The notes under the pieces: generated by a model
The model's input: only the letters and a program-made list of their open reading frames with translations
The model's database searches: none
What the model was told of the DNA's origin: nothing
Program-made: the position numbers and the translations under genes
Origin: Candidatus Woesearchaeota archaeon
GTDB lineage: Archaea > Nanobdellota > Nanobdellia > Woesearchaeales > JAFGPW01
Assembly (NCBI GenBank): GCA_016935985.1
Contig: JAFGPW010000004.1
Coordinates: 216,752-254,745, forward strand
Length of the DNA stretch: 37,994 nt
Direction of reading: 5' to 3'
Shown: positions 15,218-22,740 of the stretch, one piece after another
Numbering within the stretch: position 1 is the stretch's first letter
How the letters are laid out: each line of letters opens with the position of its first letter

Positions 15218-15697
15218 CTAAGGGGAGAACGAGAGAATATCTCCGACGGAAAGGCCGTGCTGCCCGGCGAACCCTGCCGGCAGCTCGAGTACATAGCGCG
15301 CAGGGTGGGACGGCGTGTAAACCGGGCAGGGGTCTGCCGCGCAAGGCGGGGCGTCAGCCACGAGATGGACGACGCGAAGCGTGCTGTCGAGCCAGAGGAT
15401 GTCAATCGGGATCAGCATGTTCTTCATCCAGATTCCCGGGTAGCCATCGGCGCCGAAATGGAAGAGCATACCGCCCGAGAGCGTGTCGCGGTACATCAGC
15501 CCCTTGGCCCTGGCCGCCGGCGTGCCGGCGTGTTCGAGCGGGATGCAGGTGCCATCGGCGCAGACCGATGACGGACGGGCATAATCCCCGGCCACGGCCC
15601 CTGCCCCGTCTCCGGATCCGGCGCAGCCTGCGAGCAGGAGGAGAGGGATGAGAAGGGAGAGGAAGAGCAGGTCCTGAGAGGACTGCCGCGCCATCAT
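15218..15697 (-). CDS. DUF192 (UPF0127) secreted lipoprotein
   Basis: 159 residues. A signal sequence (LLFLSLLIPLLLLAGCAG) ends in a lipobox-like LAGC with Cys near residue 25. The mature part is a DUF192 domain: KGLMYRD, GMLFHF, GIWMKNMLIPIDILWLD, and the C-terminal VLELPAGFAGQHGLSVGD. DUF192 is a small beta-barrel, function unsettled. Extra Cys pairs (CADGTC, and the C-rich PCAADPC) may form disulfides outside the cell. It begins directly after the rpoN stop codon, so it is probably the last gene of the ribosomal operon transcript. Confidence 0.85.
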   Translation of the reverse strand: MMARQSSQDLLFLSLLIPLLLLAGCAGSGDGAGAVAGDYARPSSVCADGTCIPLEHAGTPAARAKGLMYRDTLSGGMLFHFGADGYPGIWMKNMLIPIDILWLDSTLRVVHLVADAPPCAADPCPVYTPSHPARYVLELPAGFAGQHGLSVGDILSFSP

Positions 15698-15895
15698 CTA
15701 GAACTTCTTGAACTGGGACGCGGTGTCGATGAGGTCGACGTGCCCGAGGAAGACCGACCTGCAGCAGTAGCGCTCGAGCCCGAGGGCGTCCATGACGTTC
15801 TTCGGCGACTCGCCGTTCTTCGTCCGCTCCAGGAACTCCTCCCAGAGGTGGCCGATCGGTTTTCCGCAGCTCATGCATCTGATGGGAATTATCAT
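15698..15895 (-). CDS. rpoN: RNA polymerase subunit N (Rpb10)
   Basis: 65 residues, normal for the family. It starts MIIPIRCMSCGKPIGHLW, with the zinc-binding CMSC (residues 7-10) and the second pair in LERYCCRSVF (CC at 44-45), the standard atypical CX2C...CC zinc bundle. It sits in the core of RNA polymerase between subunits D/L and the large subunit. It follows uS9 in the same operon, the usual archaeal order. Note that this archaeal rpoN is not the bacterial sigma-54. Confidence 0.97.
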   Translation of the reverse strand: MIIPIRCMSCGKPIGHLWEEFLERTKNGESPKNVMDALGLERYCCRSVFLGHVDLIDTASQFKKF

Positions 15896-15920
15896 GGGTA
15901 TCCCTCGGTTCTTGCCGGCA

Positions 15921-16334
15921 TCACCGGTAGGACTTCTGGCGCTTCGCCCGCGCGCGACCGTGGCTGTTCGGCTTCTTGGCCTCCTTGCGCCTGACGTCGG
16001 CGACGAGGAGCTGTCGGTCGTACTCGAGGAACACCGCCTTCAGCCGCTCGCTGCGCGAGGCCTGCACGAGCGCCCTGCTGATTGCGAGCCGGGCGGCCTC
16101 GGCCTGGGACATGTAGCCGCCGCCATGCACCCGCACGAGGATGTCGACTCCCTCCGCGACGTCTCCCGCGAGGGTGAGCGGCTCCTTGATCTTCTCCCGC
16201 GCGAGCGGGGGCGAATAGGAACCGAGGAGGCTTTTGTTTATCTTCACGACGCCGCTGCCCGGGTAGAGCGTGGCGCGCGCAATCGCGCGTTTCCTCTTTC
16301 CTGATGTGACGATTACCTTCGTGATGGTTTCCAC
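15921..16334 (-). CDS. rps9: Ribosomal protein uS9
   Basis: 137 residues from GTG 16334. It is a small-subunit protein whose basic C-terminus reaches the P-site tRNA. The TSGKRKRAIARATLYPGSG start, the DILVRVHGGGYMSQAEAARLAISRAL core and the C-terminal RRKEAKKPNSHGRARAKRQKSYR (last Lys/Arg tail) are typical. The start overlaps the end of uL13: ATG 16349 (37-base overlap) and GTG 16334 (22-base overlap) are both possible. The GTG gives a length and N-terminus closer to other archaea. Confidence 0.93.
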   Translation of the reverse strand: METITKVIVTSGKRKRAIARATLYPGSGVVKINKSLLGSYSPPLAREKIKEPLTLAGDVAEGVDILVRVHGGGYMSQAEAARLAISRALVQASRSERLKAVFLEYDRQLLVADVRRKEAKKPNSHGRARAKRQKSYR

Positions 16335-16741
16335 CCCAGCTGCGTGCATATCTCACCGACGGTGATCAGGGCCGAATGGAGGACCTTCGTCCCGGACGCG
16401 CCGGGCACCTGCTCAGCCCCCTTCCCGATGAGGTCCCTCGGGACCCCGAGATAGCACCTGATGCGCTTGAAGGCCGCCGTCCCCTTCGGCTGCTTGTAGG
16501 GGAGCATGCCGCGGACCGCCTTCTTGACGAAGAGGTCGGGCCGCCTCGGCTGGAAGGGTCCCTTCGTGTGGATGCCGCGATCGGCCCGCCGCTTGTACGC
16601 GGCGAAGACATGCGCACGGTCGCCTGAGATCACCGCGGACTCGCAGTTGACGATGCGAATCGTCTCGCCGAGCAGCGCCTTCTTGGCGACGTATGCCCCG
16701 AGCCGTCCGAGGACCATTCCCTTCGCGTCGATGATTCTCAT
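16313..16741 (-). CDS. rpl13: Ribosomal protein uL13
   Basis: 142 residues. It is a large-subunit protein starting MRIIDAKGMVLGRLGAYVAKKALLG, with VNCESAVISGD (~32-42) and MLPYKQPKGTAAFKRIRCYLGVP (~98-120), all typical of archaeal uL13. It overlaps the start of uS9, so the two are translationally coupled. ATG is confirmed by homology to the usual N-terminus. Confidence 0.95.
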   Translation of the reverse strand: MRIIDAKGMVLGRLGAYVAKKALLGETIRIVNCESAVISGDRAHVFAAYKRRADRGIHTKGPFQPRRPDLFVKKAVRGMLPYKQPKGTAAFKRIRCYLGVPRDLIGKGAEQVPGASGTKVLHSALITVGEICTQLGWKPSRR

Positions 16742-16767
16742 GGTATGTGCTCCGATTATGCCCCTGG

Positions 16768-17115
16768 CTAGCCGATGATCCTGATGTCCTTCCCCTTCGG
16801 GTTCCTCTCCGCGAGCTCGAGGAGCGAGACCGCCTCTGCGCTCGCCTCTTTCAGCTTGCCGAGCGCCTGGTCCGAGTAGCCGAGCGCGGCGACCGTCACC
16901 TTGTGCGACAGCGTCCCGGTGCCGAGGACCTTGCCCGGAACCACGATCGTCTCGTTAGCCTCGGTGAAGCGGTCGATCTTCGCGAGGTTGACGACCCGCC
17001 GGTTCCTTGTCGGGCTCTCGAGGTCGAGCGCTATGCGTCGCCAGATATTCACCTTCTCCTCGCGCGACTTCCGCTTCAGCTGGTCGATTGTCGCCTGCAG
17101 CAGTTCGTTCTTCAT
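16768..17115 (-). CDS. rpl18e: Ribosomal protein eL18 (L18e)
   Basis: 115 residues. It is a large-subunit protein found only in archaea and eukaryotes. Marks are IWRRIALDLESPTRNRRVVNL (~25-45), the VVPGKVLGTGTLSHKVTVAAL core and a C-terminal NPKGKDIRIIG. ATG 17115 is used; the in-frame TTG six codons earlier has no better ribosome binding site. The tRNA-Leu gene sits just upstream, between it and rpoD. Confidence 0.95.
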   Translation of the reverse strand: MKNELLQATIDQLKRKSREEKVNIWRRIALDLESPTRNRRVVNLAKIDRFTEANETIVVPGKVLGTGTLSHKVTVAALGYSDQALGKLKEASAEAVSLLELAERNPKGKDIRIIG

Positions 17116-17178
17116 GGTCTCGCGTCCTGTCAAGGGGACCTGGTATGCATCTTATGTCTGTGCCTGATGAGGGGTGAG

Positions 17179-17262
17179 TGCGGGGGACGGGGTTTGAACC
17201 CGCGCAGGCACTAAGCCACTAGGCCCTCAACCTAGCCCGTTTGACCACTCCGGCACCCCCGC
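17179..17262 (-). tRNA. tRNA-Leu (GAG)
   Basis: The minus strand folds into a class II tRNA with a 7-base-pair acceptor (GCGGGGG with CCCCCGC), a GTTCAAAC T-loop motif, anticodon stem CTAGG/CCTAG and loop TTGAGGG giving anticodon GAG, and a variable arm of about 14 bases. A73 is the Leu discriminator. CCA is not encoded. It lies inside the ribosomal protein operon, where tRNA-Leu is also found in haloarchaea and methanogens, and must be cut from the mRNA. Confidence 0.96.
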
Positions 17263-17265
17263 ATG

Positions 17266-18057
17266 TCACTTGAGGGCTCCTGCGAACGACTCGAGCTCTG
17301 CGCTCAGGTAGGCCATCGCCTGCTGGAGCATCTCGGCGGCCGGGAGCGATCCCCAGGACTCCACCGTGAAGATGAAGGTCTCCGGGTCGGCGGACACCCG
17401 GATGCTGCCCTTCTCGCACGCCTCGAGGCACGCCTCGCACAGGTCGCACCCCATCAGCCGGTCCTTGTCGACCGTGAGCTTGTCGTTCTTGAGGATGAAC
17501 ACGTGCTTCGGGCAGGCTTCGACCGCCTCTGCGCACGACTCTCCCTGCTTCATCACCTCGATATTTGGCTTGAAGTGATAATAGGCAAGGCCTGGCGACC
17601 ATTTCATATGGTCCTTCCCCTGGCCGAGGACCCCAGTCATCTCGGCCTGCACTTCCTGGCCCTTGAGGAGCTTGACGATGGGGGTCTTGGGATAGACCGG
17701 CTTGATGTTCGGATCCTTCGTCTTGATGTCCGAAGCGTACACGTAGCCGGGCCCCTTGGCCTTGAGGGTCATGGAGAGCGTGCACTTGGCGCAGCCCTCT
17801 CCCTTGCATGAGCAGCTCTCCTTGAGCTCATAGCTCCCGAGGTCGGTCGTGAAGACGACGAGGCCGAGCCGGTGGGCGAGCATCTCGTCGTACAGGATAG
17901 AGTTGTTCTTGCGTATCTCGACATCCTCGATCGCGAGGGTCGGGACGTGGTTGACGACCGACCGCCGAATGGCGTTCATGTAGGCGGGGGAGAATCCCTT
18001 CATGATGAGCGAGGCCCTCATGCCGTCCTTGCTCTTCGATAGCAGCCTGACTTCCAT
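17266..18057 (-). CDS. rpoD: RNA polymerase subunit D with a ferredoxin-like insert
   Basis: 263 residues; homologue of bacterial alpha and eukaryal Rpb3, forms the D-L platform for polymerase assembly. It starts MEVRLLSKSKDGMRASLIM, has the alpha-motif AYMNAIRRSVVNHVPTLAI, and a Cys-rich stretch CSCKGEGCAKC (~78-88). Domain 3 (~165-215) holds CDLCEACLEAC plus an upstream EACP, enough to ligate one [4Fe-4S] cluster; the Cys set for a second cluster is incomplete. ATG 18057 lies one base beyond the uS11 stop, so the longer frame from 18105 is rejected. Confidence 0.95.
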   Translation of the reverse strand: MEVRLLSKSKDGMRASLIMKGFSPAYMNAIRRSVVNHVPTLAIEDVEIRKNNSILYDEMLAHRLGLVVFTTDLGSYELKESCSCKGEGCAKCTLSMTLKAKGPGYVYASDIKTKDPNIKPVYPKTPIVKLLKGQEVQAEMTGVLGQGKDHMKWSPGLAYYHFKPNIEVMKQGESCAEAVEACPKHVFILKNDKLTVDKDRLMGCDLCEACLEACEKGSIRVSADPETFIFTVESWGSLPAAEMLQQAMAYLSAELESFAGALK

Positions 18058-18058
18058 C

Positions 18059-18517
18059 TTACACGCGCCTCCCGCGCCGCCCGCCCTTCTTCCTGCACCC
18101 GTCATGGGGCAGGGGGGTCACGTCCTCGATGATGCCGATGCGAAGGCCCATGCGCGAGAGCGCGCGGACCGCCGCCTGGGCGCCAGGCCCCGGGTTATTC
18201 GGGCCGTTGTGCCCGCCCGGCGCCTTGATCTTGACATGGATGCCTGAGATGCCTTTCTCGATTGCGCCCTCAGCCGCCTTCTTCGCCGCGACCATGGCAG
18301 CGGTGGGCGAGCTCTCCATGCGGTCGGCCTTCACGACCTGGCCGCCTGACGAGAGCGAGACCGTCTCGGTGCCGGTGATGTCGGTGATGTGGATGATCGT
18401 ATTGTTGTAGGAGGCATAGATGTGGGCGACGCCCCATTTGATGTTCCCGATGCGCTCGAAGTTGCGTTGGGGCCGTGGCGCCCGCGGGCCGCGGCGTTCG
18501 AACCGTCGTTCAACCAT
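18059..18517 (-). CDS. rps11: Ribosomal protein uS11
   Basis: 152 residues. It lines the small-subunit platform. [23 protein letters not shown] (~27-49) and the C-terminal [24 protein letters not shown] are typical. The N-terminal ~25 residues are an Arg-rich extension ([19 protein letters not shown]). The stop lies one base before the rpoD ATG. Confidence 0.96.
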   Translation of the reverse strand: MVERRFERRGPRAPRPQRNFERIGNIKWGVAHIYASYNNTIIHITDITGTETVSLSSGGQVVKADRMESSPTAAMVAAKKAAEGAIEKGISGIHVKIKAPGGHNGPNNPGPGAQAAVRALSRMGLRIGIIEDVTPLPHDGCRKKGGRRGRRV

Positions 18518-18519
18518 CG

Positions 18520-19221
18520 TCAGTTCCTCCTCTGCTGCGGCCGTCCCCGTCCACCGGGTCCCTGCCGCTGTCCGCCGAAGCGCTGGCCTGGCCGTCCGCC
18601 CTGCCGTCCTCCGCGCCTGCGACCGAAGCGCGAGTCGCGCTGCTCCATCCGCTCCTTGCGCTCATCAGTCTTCTTCTTGATGATCTCCTGGCGCTTGCGC
18701 TCCTCGTCGGGGTCGAAGCGTTCGGGGTGGTCCATGCTCGCGAGCCCTGAGCCGGAGTAGAACGCGATGAGCCCCTCCTCTTTCACGGTCACGAGGTGCG
18801 AGGGGGAGGTCACCTTCTTCGGACCGATGGTCACGTGGTGGTGGGTGATGTACTGCCGCGCCTGGCTCATGGTCCGGGCGAAGCCCTTCCTGACTAGGAG
18901 GGTCTGCAGCCGGCGCTCGAGGATGTTCTTTATCTTGAGGTCGAGGATGTCATCGAGGCTCGCGTTGTCGGGGATGAGGCCGAGCTTCGCTAGCCGGGCG
19001 ATGAGCTGCGCCTTCTCCTTCTCCGCCTGCGCGGTCCTGAGGGCGATGAGGTGCTTCGCCATCCTGAGGAAGCCCCGGAGCTTGGAGTTCATCTTCCAGA
19101 GCTCGGTCTTGCTCTTGGTGCCGTATTCCCTCGCGAGCTCCTTCTCCTCCTCGATGCGTCCCTTCTGCCAGGGATGGCTCGGGGTCTGGTACTTCTTCCT
19201 CGTCTTCTTCGGATCGCCCAT
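18520..19221 (-). CDS. rps4: Ribosomal protein uS4
   Basis: 233 residues, longer than many archaeal uS4 proteins because of a charged Arg/Gly/Gln-rich tail (last ~45 residues, [22 protein letters not shown]...). The body has the S4 RNA-binding motif ([44 protein letters not shown], about 95-140). It nucleates small-subunit assembly. The tail is low-complexity and probably disordered. Two bases separate its stop from uS11. Confidence 0.95.
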   Translation of the reverse strand: MGDPKKTRKKYQTPSHPWQKGRIEEEKELAREYGTKSKTELWKMNSKLRGFLRMAKHLIALRTAQAEKEKAQLIARLAKLGLIPDNASLDDILDLKIKNILERRLQTLLVRKGFARTMSQARQYITHHHVTIGPKKVTSPSHLVTVKEEGLIAFYSGSGLASMDHPERFDPDEERKRQEIIKKKTDERKERMEQRDSRFGRRRGGRQGGRPGQRFGGQRQGPGGRGRPQQRRN

Positions 19222-19227
19222 CAGTCA

Positions 19228-19692
19228 TCACTTCTTGCCGATCTTCTTTCGCTTGACGCCCTGGACCTTGCCCTTGTTCCGCCGGAAGTTGGATTTGGTC
19301 CGCTGGCCGCGCACCGGCAGGCCCGTCTGGTGCCTGACCCCCTTGTAGCATTTGATCTTCTGCATGGTGCGTATGTCATTGTCCCTCGTGAACTTGAGGT
19401 CGACGGTGAGGAGGTGGATATCAGCGCCGGTCTCAGGGTCCTTGCGCCGGTTGTAGAGCCAGATCGGCGCCCCTTCCGGGTTCCTGACGAGCGTGTCGAT
19501 CGCCTTTACCTCGGACTGACTGAGGTCCCCTGCCTTCTTCTTCGGAGGGATGCCGGCGGTCTTGAGCACCATGTTCGAGTACATGAACGAGACGCCCTTG
19601 ATTTTCTGGAGCGCCATCCCGATGCCCTTGCGGCCGTCGAGATCGGTGTTCGCGATGCGGACGATGTGCTGGAAATCCTTCTTCTGTTCCAT
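19228..19692 (-). CDS. rps13: Ribosomal protein uS13
   Basis: 154 residues; head protein contacting the large subunit. Typical elements are FQHIVRIANTDLDGRKGIGMALQKIKGV at the start, VRHQTGLPVRGQRTKSNFRRNKG (RGQRT motif), and a basic C-terminal tail. First gene of the uS13-uS4-uS11-rpoD operon. A TATA box lies at 19790-19798, leaving a leader of about 70 bases. Confidence 0.96.
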   Translation of the reverse strand: MEQKKDFQHIVRIANTDLDGRKGIGMALQKIKGVSFMYSNMVLKTAGIPPKKKAGDLSQSEVKAIDTLVRNPEGAPIWLYNRRKDPETGADIHLLTVDLKFTRDNDIRTMQKIKCYKGVRHQTGLPVRGQRTKSNFRRNKGKVQGVKRKKIGKK

Positions 19693-19789
19693 GGTGGATG
19701 CACAGTATAGCCAGAATTCGCGTACCTCAAGCGGCCCTAGGATCGCTCACGGGTGAACTCGGGCTGATGGTTGAGGGAATCCGGCCTGC

Positions 19790-19798
19790 TTTATAAAG
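19790..19798 (-). promoter_or_regulatory. TATA box for the ribosomal protein operon
   Basis: CTTTATAAA is near-palindromic and lies about 100 bases before the uS13 ATG. A minus-strand start near 19767 would give a leader of about 70 bases. Confidence 0.5.
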
Positions 19799-19857
19799 GT
19801 TTCGGGTGGTAGGAGAGGCAGGGGAGAATGATAGGAGGGGCAAAGGGAGGGATTGAG

Positions 19858-19931
19858 GGCGGTAGTCGGGATTTGAACCCGAACTGCAGGATCCACAGTC
19901 CTGTGTGCTGCCAGGTTACACCACTACCGCC
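19858..19931 (-). tRNA. tRNA-His (GTG), with encoded G-1
   Basis: The minus strand gives a full cloverleaf: acceptor GCGGTAG with CTACCGC, anticodon stem CAGGA/TCCTG with loop CTGTGGA giving anticodon GTG, and T-loop GTTCAAAT. The extra 5' G (G-1) and C73, the identity pair of His tRNA, are encoded in the DNA. CCA is not encoded. A TATA box lies just upstream. Confidence 0.96.
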
Positions 19932-19957
19932 AGGGGGCAGGATAAGGTATTCAGGAA

Positions 19958-19968
19958 TGCTTTAAAAA
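19958..19968 (-). promoter_or_regulatory. TATA box for tRNA-His
   Basis: CGTTTTTAAAG on the minus strand is centred about 32 bases before the tRNA 5' end. Confidence 0.55.
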
Positions 19969-20016
19969 CGTTTCTATGGGGAAAAGGAGAGGAAAGAAGG
20001 CAAGCCAGGGAGGTCC

Positions 20017-20517
20017 TCAGCTCTTCAGGAGCGTGTAGATGTAGGGCGCCATGAATGCCCCGACGAATACCACCGCCGTGAGGATCGCGTTGTTGTGGAC
20101 GTAGGTGCCGATAAGGTCCGCCACCCTGTTCGCGACGACCACCACGACCGCGAAGTCGATGAGGCCGACAATCGGGATGAAGACCGCGGCGAAGAGGTGG
20201 TGCTTGCGCTCCAGGTGCTCGATCGAGCGGATGAGCGTGTTGAAGAGCATGCCGAAGACGAGCCCAAGGGTGAGGACCACGAGATAGAGCCACAGGTCGT
20301 TGAACATGAGCATGAACGGTATCAGGAAGAGCGAGATGATGAAGTTGCATACGAGCAGCACGAGCAGGCTCATCCAGTACAGGACGTCGGAAAGCCCCTT
20401 CGCGATGTGCGCGTGCTTGGCCCGCTTCTCGTCCGAGTCCATGATGCGCTCCGCATGGGAGATCTCCTTCGTGGTCCATCCCTTCGCCTTTAGCCGTTCC
20501 TTCTGCGACTGATGCAT
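20017..20517 (-). CDS. Four-helix membrane protein, function unknown
   Basis: 166 residues. A basic soluble N-terminus (KERLKAKGWTTKEISHAERIM, ~6-26) is followed by four hydrophobic segments (about 46-66, 72-92, 110-130, 143-163). The loop between helices 2 and 3 is charged and His-rich (IEHLERKHHLF). The start is supported by GAGGTGA ending about 6 bases before the ATG. It reads in the same direction as the MinD-like operon and may follow it on the same transcript, about 50 bases later. No family recognised. Confidence 0.7.
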   Translation of the reverse strand: MHQSQKERLKAKGWTTKEISHAERIMDSDEKRAKHAHIAKGLSDVLYWMSLLVLLVCNFIISLFLIPFMLMFNDLWLYLVVLTLGLVFGMLFNTLIRSIEHLERKHHLFAAVFIPIVGLIDFAVVVVVANRVADLIGTYVHNNAILTAVVFVGAFMAPYIYTLLKS

Positions 20518-20532
20518 GCCCTCTCACCTCTC

Positions 20533-20565
20533 ATGTATCATGGATGTATTATGGATGTATCATGA
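20533..20565. repeat. Three tandem 11-base repeats
   Basis: ATGTATCATGG, ATGTATTATGG and ATGTATCATGA stand in a row in the short gap between the MinD-like stop and the membrane protein start. The stretch is AT-rich and could overlap a promoter for the downstream gene. Confidence 0.8.
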
Positions 20566-20566
20566 C

Positions 20567-21349
20567 TCATTTCAGCCCGAGCCGACGGAGCATGTAGGCG
20601 AACATGCCGCTCCGCTCCTCGCGCTCGACGCGTTCCTCATACCGCTCGCCGATGAGCTCGGCCGCGACGCGCCTGAACTCGACGGATGCCGGGGTCCCGG
20701 GATGGGAGAACACCACTGGATGCTTGATCCTGAGAGAACGCTTGACATTGCGGTCCTCAGGGATGACCGCAATCACCGGATGCTCGAGTATCGCCTCGAC
20801 GTTCGCGCGGTCCATGTCGACATAGGCGTCCGCCACCCTGTTCAAAATCACTCCCATGACCCTCCTGCCAAGCCGCTGGGCGAGGCGGATCGTCTTGAGC
20901 GCGTCGGTGACGGACGGGAGGTCCGGCTGGGTGACCACGAGCACCTGGTCGGACGCCTTCATCACCTGGATGCACTCCTCGTCGAGCGACGCGGAGCTGT
21001 CGATGATGACGAGCTCGCTCACGTCGGAAAGCCCCCGCACAGATTCGGGCAGCCGCGCGACGTCAATCCCCCTGCAGTCGTCGAGCGTGATGCTCCCCGG
21101 AACGACCTTTATCCCTGACGGGTGCAGGTAGACCGAGTCCGTGATGGGGGTCTTCCCCCGCAGCACGTCGTGGATGGTCGTCGAGACGAACGGCGAGCCG
21201 AGGTGCAGGCCGACGTTCGCGGTCGAGAGGTTGCCATCGACGATGATGACGTCGCGGCCGTACGCGGTGAGGGCGGAGGCGAGGTTGAGCGCGACCGTGG
21301 TCTTCCCCACGCCACCCTTGCCAGAGCAGACCGCGATGAAAGTCGTCAT
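20567..21349 (-). CDS. MinD/ParA-like P-loop ATPase
   Basis: 260 residues. The deviant Walker A motif is CSGKGGVGKTTVA (residues ~8-20), switch regions are VDGNLSTANVGLHLG (~38-52) and LVIIDSSAS (~112-120), all as in the archaeal MinD branch of the SIMIBI ATPases. The C-terminal amphipathic stretch (SGMFAYMLRRLGLK) ends in basic residues and could act like the MinD membrane-targeting helix. These ATPases form dimers on membranes or DNA and position other complexes. No minC, minE or parB is nearby. Its start overlaps the stop of a helical protein gene (ATGA), so the two are coupled. Confidence 0.88.
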   Translation of the reverse strand: MTTFIAVCSGKGGVGKTTVALNLASALTAYGRDVIIVDGNLSTANVGLHLGSPFVSTTIHDVLRGKTPITDSVYLHPSGIKVVPGSITLDDCRGIDVARLPESVRGLSDVSELVIIDSSASLDEECIQVMKASDQVLVVTQPDLPSVTDALKTIRLAQRLGRRVMGVILNRVADAYVDMDRANVEAILEHPVIAVIPEDRNVKRSLRIKHPVVFSHPGTPASVEFRRVAAELIGERYEERVEREERSGMFAYMLRRLGLK

Positions 21350-21810
21350 GCGTCCTCCCCACCGAAGGTCTCGTTGATGTAGTGCAGGAGCTCGGTGGTC
21401 TGCTTGAAGTGCTCGGTGACCGAATCTATCGTGACGTCGATGATGGTGCTGGGAGCGACCGCCGCGCTCATGGTGACATGGCGCCTGAACTCGTTCGCCT
21501 TGGTGTACTCCGCCTTGTCGAGCTTCCGGAAGAGGAGGTAGCGGTCGAGGTTCTCGATGAGGTAGGCGTCATCGGGGAAGGTCTTCTTGAGGAGCTCCAC
21601 CTTCGGGATGTACGCCGCCGGCACCTCGGCGATCCGCTTCTGCCGGAGGAGCATCTCGAGCAAGCCGTCGATGATGAAGTTGAAGCAGTTGATCAGGCGC
21701 ATGATGATGCTCTTGAAGACATCCACCGTGCGCGTGTACTTGAGCGAGACGTAGATCAAGTGGTCCGCGCGCTTCAGCTCCTCATTCGCCTCATCCAAAT
21801 AGTCTCTCAT
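21346..21810 (-). CDS. Helical protein paired with the MinD-like ATPase (second copy)
   Basis: 154 residues, predicted all-helical, no membrane span. Its N-terminal half (ADHLIYVSLKYTRTVDVFKSI..., then a RQKRIAEVP stretch) lines up by eye with that of the upstream gene (ADHMLTVTYPIVRDPKLLVSI..., ending RTFKRIPPFP), so the two look like tandem duplicates. The fold may be HEPN-like (long four-helix bundle), but the Rx4-6H catalytic motif is not clear. ATG 21810 is chosen over 21828 because upstream genes overlap only slightly. The stop overlaps the MinD-like start. Confidence 0.7.
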   Translation of the reverse strand: MRDYLDEANEELKRADHLIYVSLKYTRTVDVFKSIIMRLINCFNFIIDGLLEMLLRQKRIAEVPAAYIPKVELLKKTFPDDAYLIENLDRYLLFRKLDKAEYTKANEFRRHVTMSAAVAPSTIIDVTIDSVTEHFKQTTELLHYINETFGGEDA

Positions 21811-22276
21811 TCTTGCTGACCATCGCAATCATATCTTCTATAAATAGCTTTGTCTTGGCGATATAGCGCTTGAGCTGGTCGTGCGACATCGTCGCCATGC
21901 TGTACGTGTCCGAGCAGATGACGAACGTCTCTTTCCGCGAGAATTCTATCGGGCTTGCCTTGTGCCGCTTGAGCAGCGACCGGACGTCGGCGATGAGCGC
22001 GATGTACTCGATGTTGATGCTATACCGCCGCGTGCATCGCGCCTTGAACAGGTCGAACTTGGCCTCGAACTCATCGGGGAACGGCGGGATGCGCTTGAAG
22101 GTGCGCTCGTAGTACAGGATCGCGGAGACCGCGGCCTCGAGCGCCGTCATGATGTTCGAGAGTATGGAGACCAGGAGCTTAGGGTCCCTGACGATCGGGT
22201 AGGTCACGGTGAGCATGTGGTCGGCGAGCTTGACCGCCTTCTTCGCCTTCTCCCGCTCGACCTGGAAACGCTCCAT
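21791..22276 (-). CDS. Helical protein paired with the MinD-like ATPase (first copy)
   Basis: 161 residues, all-helical by eye. First gene of a three-gene unit ending in the MinD-like ATPase. Shares the ADH-x(9)-D/DP-K-x-L/F-x-SI pattern with the next gene. It has a further half with several Tyr and Cys (RCTRRYSINIEYIALI, FVICSDTYSMATM). The ATG lies ~27 bases from the TATA box centre, so the transcript is leaderless; an in-frame start at 22333 lies upstream of that box and is rejected. Function unknown. Confidence 0.7.
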   Translation of the reverse strand: MERFQVEREKAKKAVKLADHMLTVTYPIVRDPKLLVSILSNIMTALEAAVSAILYYERTFKRIPPFPDEFEAKFDLFKARCTRRYSINIEYIALIADVRSLLKRHKASPIEFSRKETFVICSDTYSMATMSHDQLKRYIAKTKLFIEDMIAMVSKNERLFG

Positions 22277-22297
22277 CCCGAAGCAGAGTAGTCGACG

Positions 22298-22309
22298 AGG
22301 ATATTTAAT
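22298..22309 (-). promoter_or_regulatory. TATA box for the MinD-like operon
   Basis: AATTAAATATCC on the minus strand is centred 27 bases before ATG 22276. Confidence 0.6.
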
Positions 22310-22351
22310 TGTTGTGATTAACGGACCGATCAAGAAAAAGGTGCCGGAGCG

Positions 22352-22708
22352 CTACTCCTGCGAGAGGTCCATGATCGCCTGGGCGAGGTCGCCCTTCGCG
22401 CGCTCGATCGCCGCCCGCGCATCCTCTTCCGCGCAGCCGGCCTGCTCCATCACGGTCCTGACATCATCGTCGGAGATGGAGGGAGCCATATCGGCAGCCT
22501 CGTCCTCGAGGGGCTCCTCGCGCTCCGCTCCAGCTATCTGGTAGGTCTGCTGGCCCATCATGTTGACCTTGGTGACCTGCGGGCCGTCGATGACGATCCG
22601 TCGGTCCGGCAGGTACATCACGACCTGGGTGACGGGGAGCTCCGCCTGCGAGATGCCCATCTTCCTCATCATCTTCTGCATCTGCCGCGGATTGACGCCG
22701 GGGTACAT
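22352..22708 (-). CDS. nac: Nascent polypeptide-associated complex alpha homologue (NAC)
   Basis: 118 residues from the preferred ATG. It has a NAC dimerisation domain (~22-60, with VVMYLPDRRIVIDGPQVTKVNMMGQQTYQIAG) and a C-terminal UBA domain (~80-118, SDDDVRTVMEQAGCAEEDARAAIERAKGDLAQAIMDL). Archaeal NAC forms homodimers at the ribosome exit tunnel. An acidic linker joins the two. The GAGGTGG ribosome binding site fits ATG 22708 better than ATG 22711, one codon earlier. It follows Sec61 beta by about 30 bases. Confidence 0.93.
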   Translation of the reverse strand: MYPGVNPRQMQKMMRKMGISQAELPVTQVVMYLPDRRIVIDGPQVTKVNMMGQQTYQIAGAEREEPLEDEAADMAPSISDDDVRTVMEQAGCAEEDARAAIERAKGDLAQAIMDLSQE

Positions 22709-22740
22709 CATGCCACCTCATGTCCCTGCCCGATCCACCA

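Noticed and set aside
20533-20565. Tandem repeats as a CRISPR array
   Set aside because: Units are 11 bases with no spacers; no cas gene is present.
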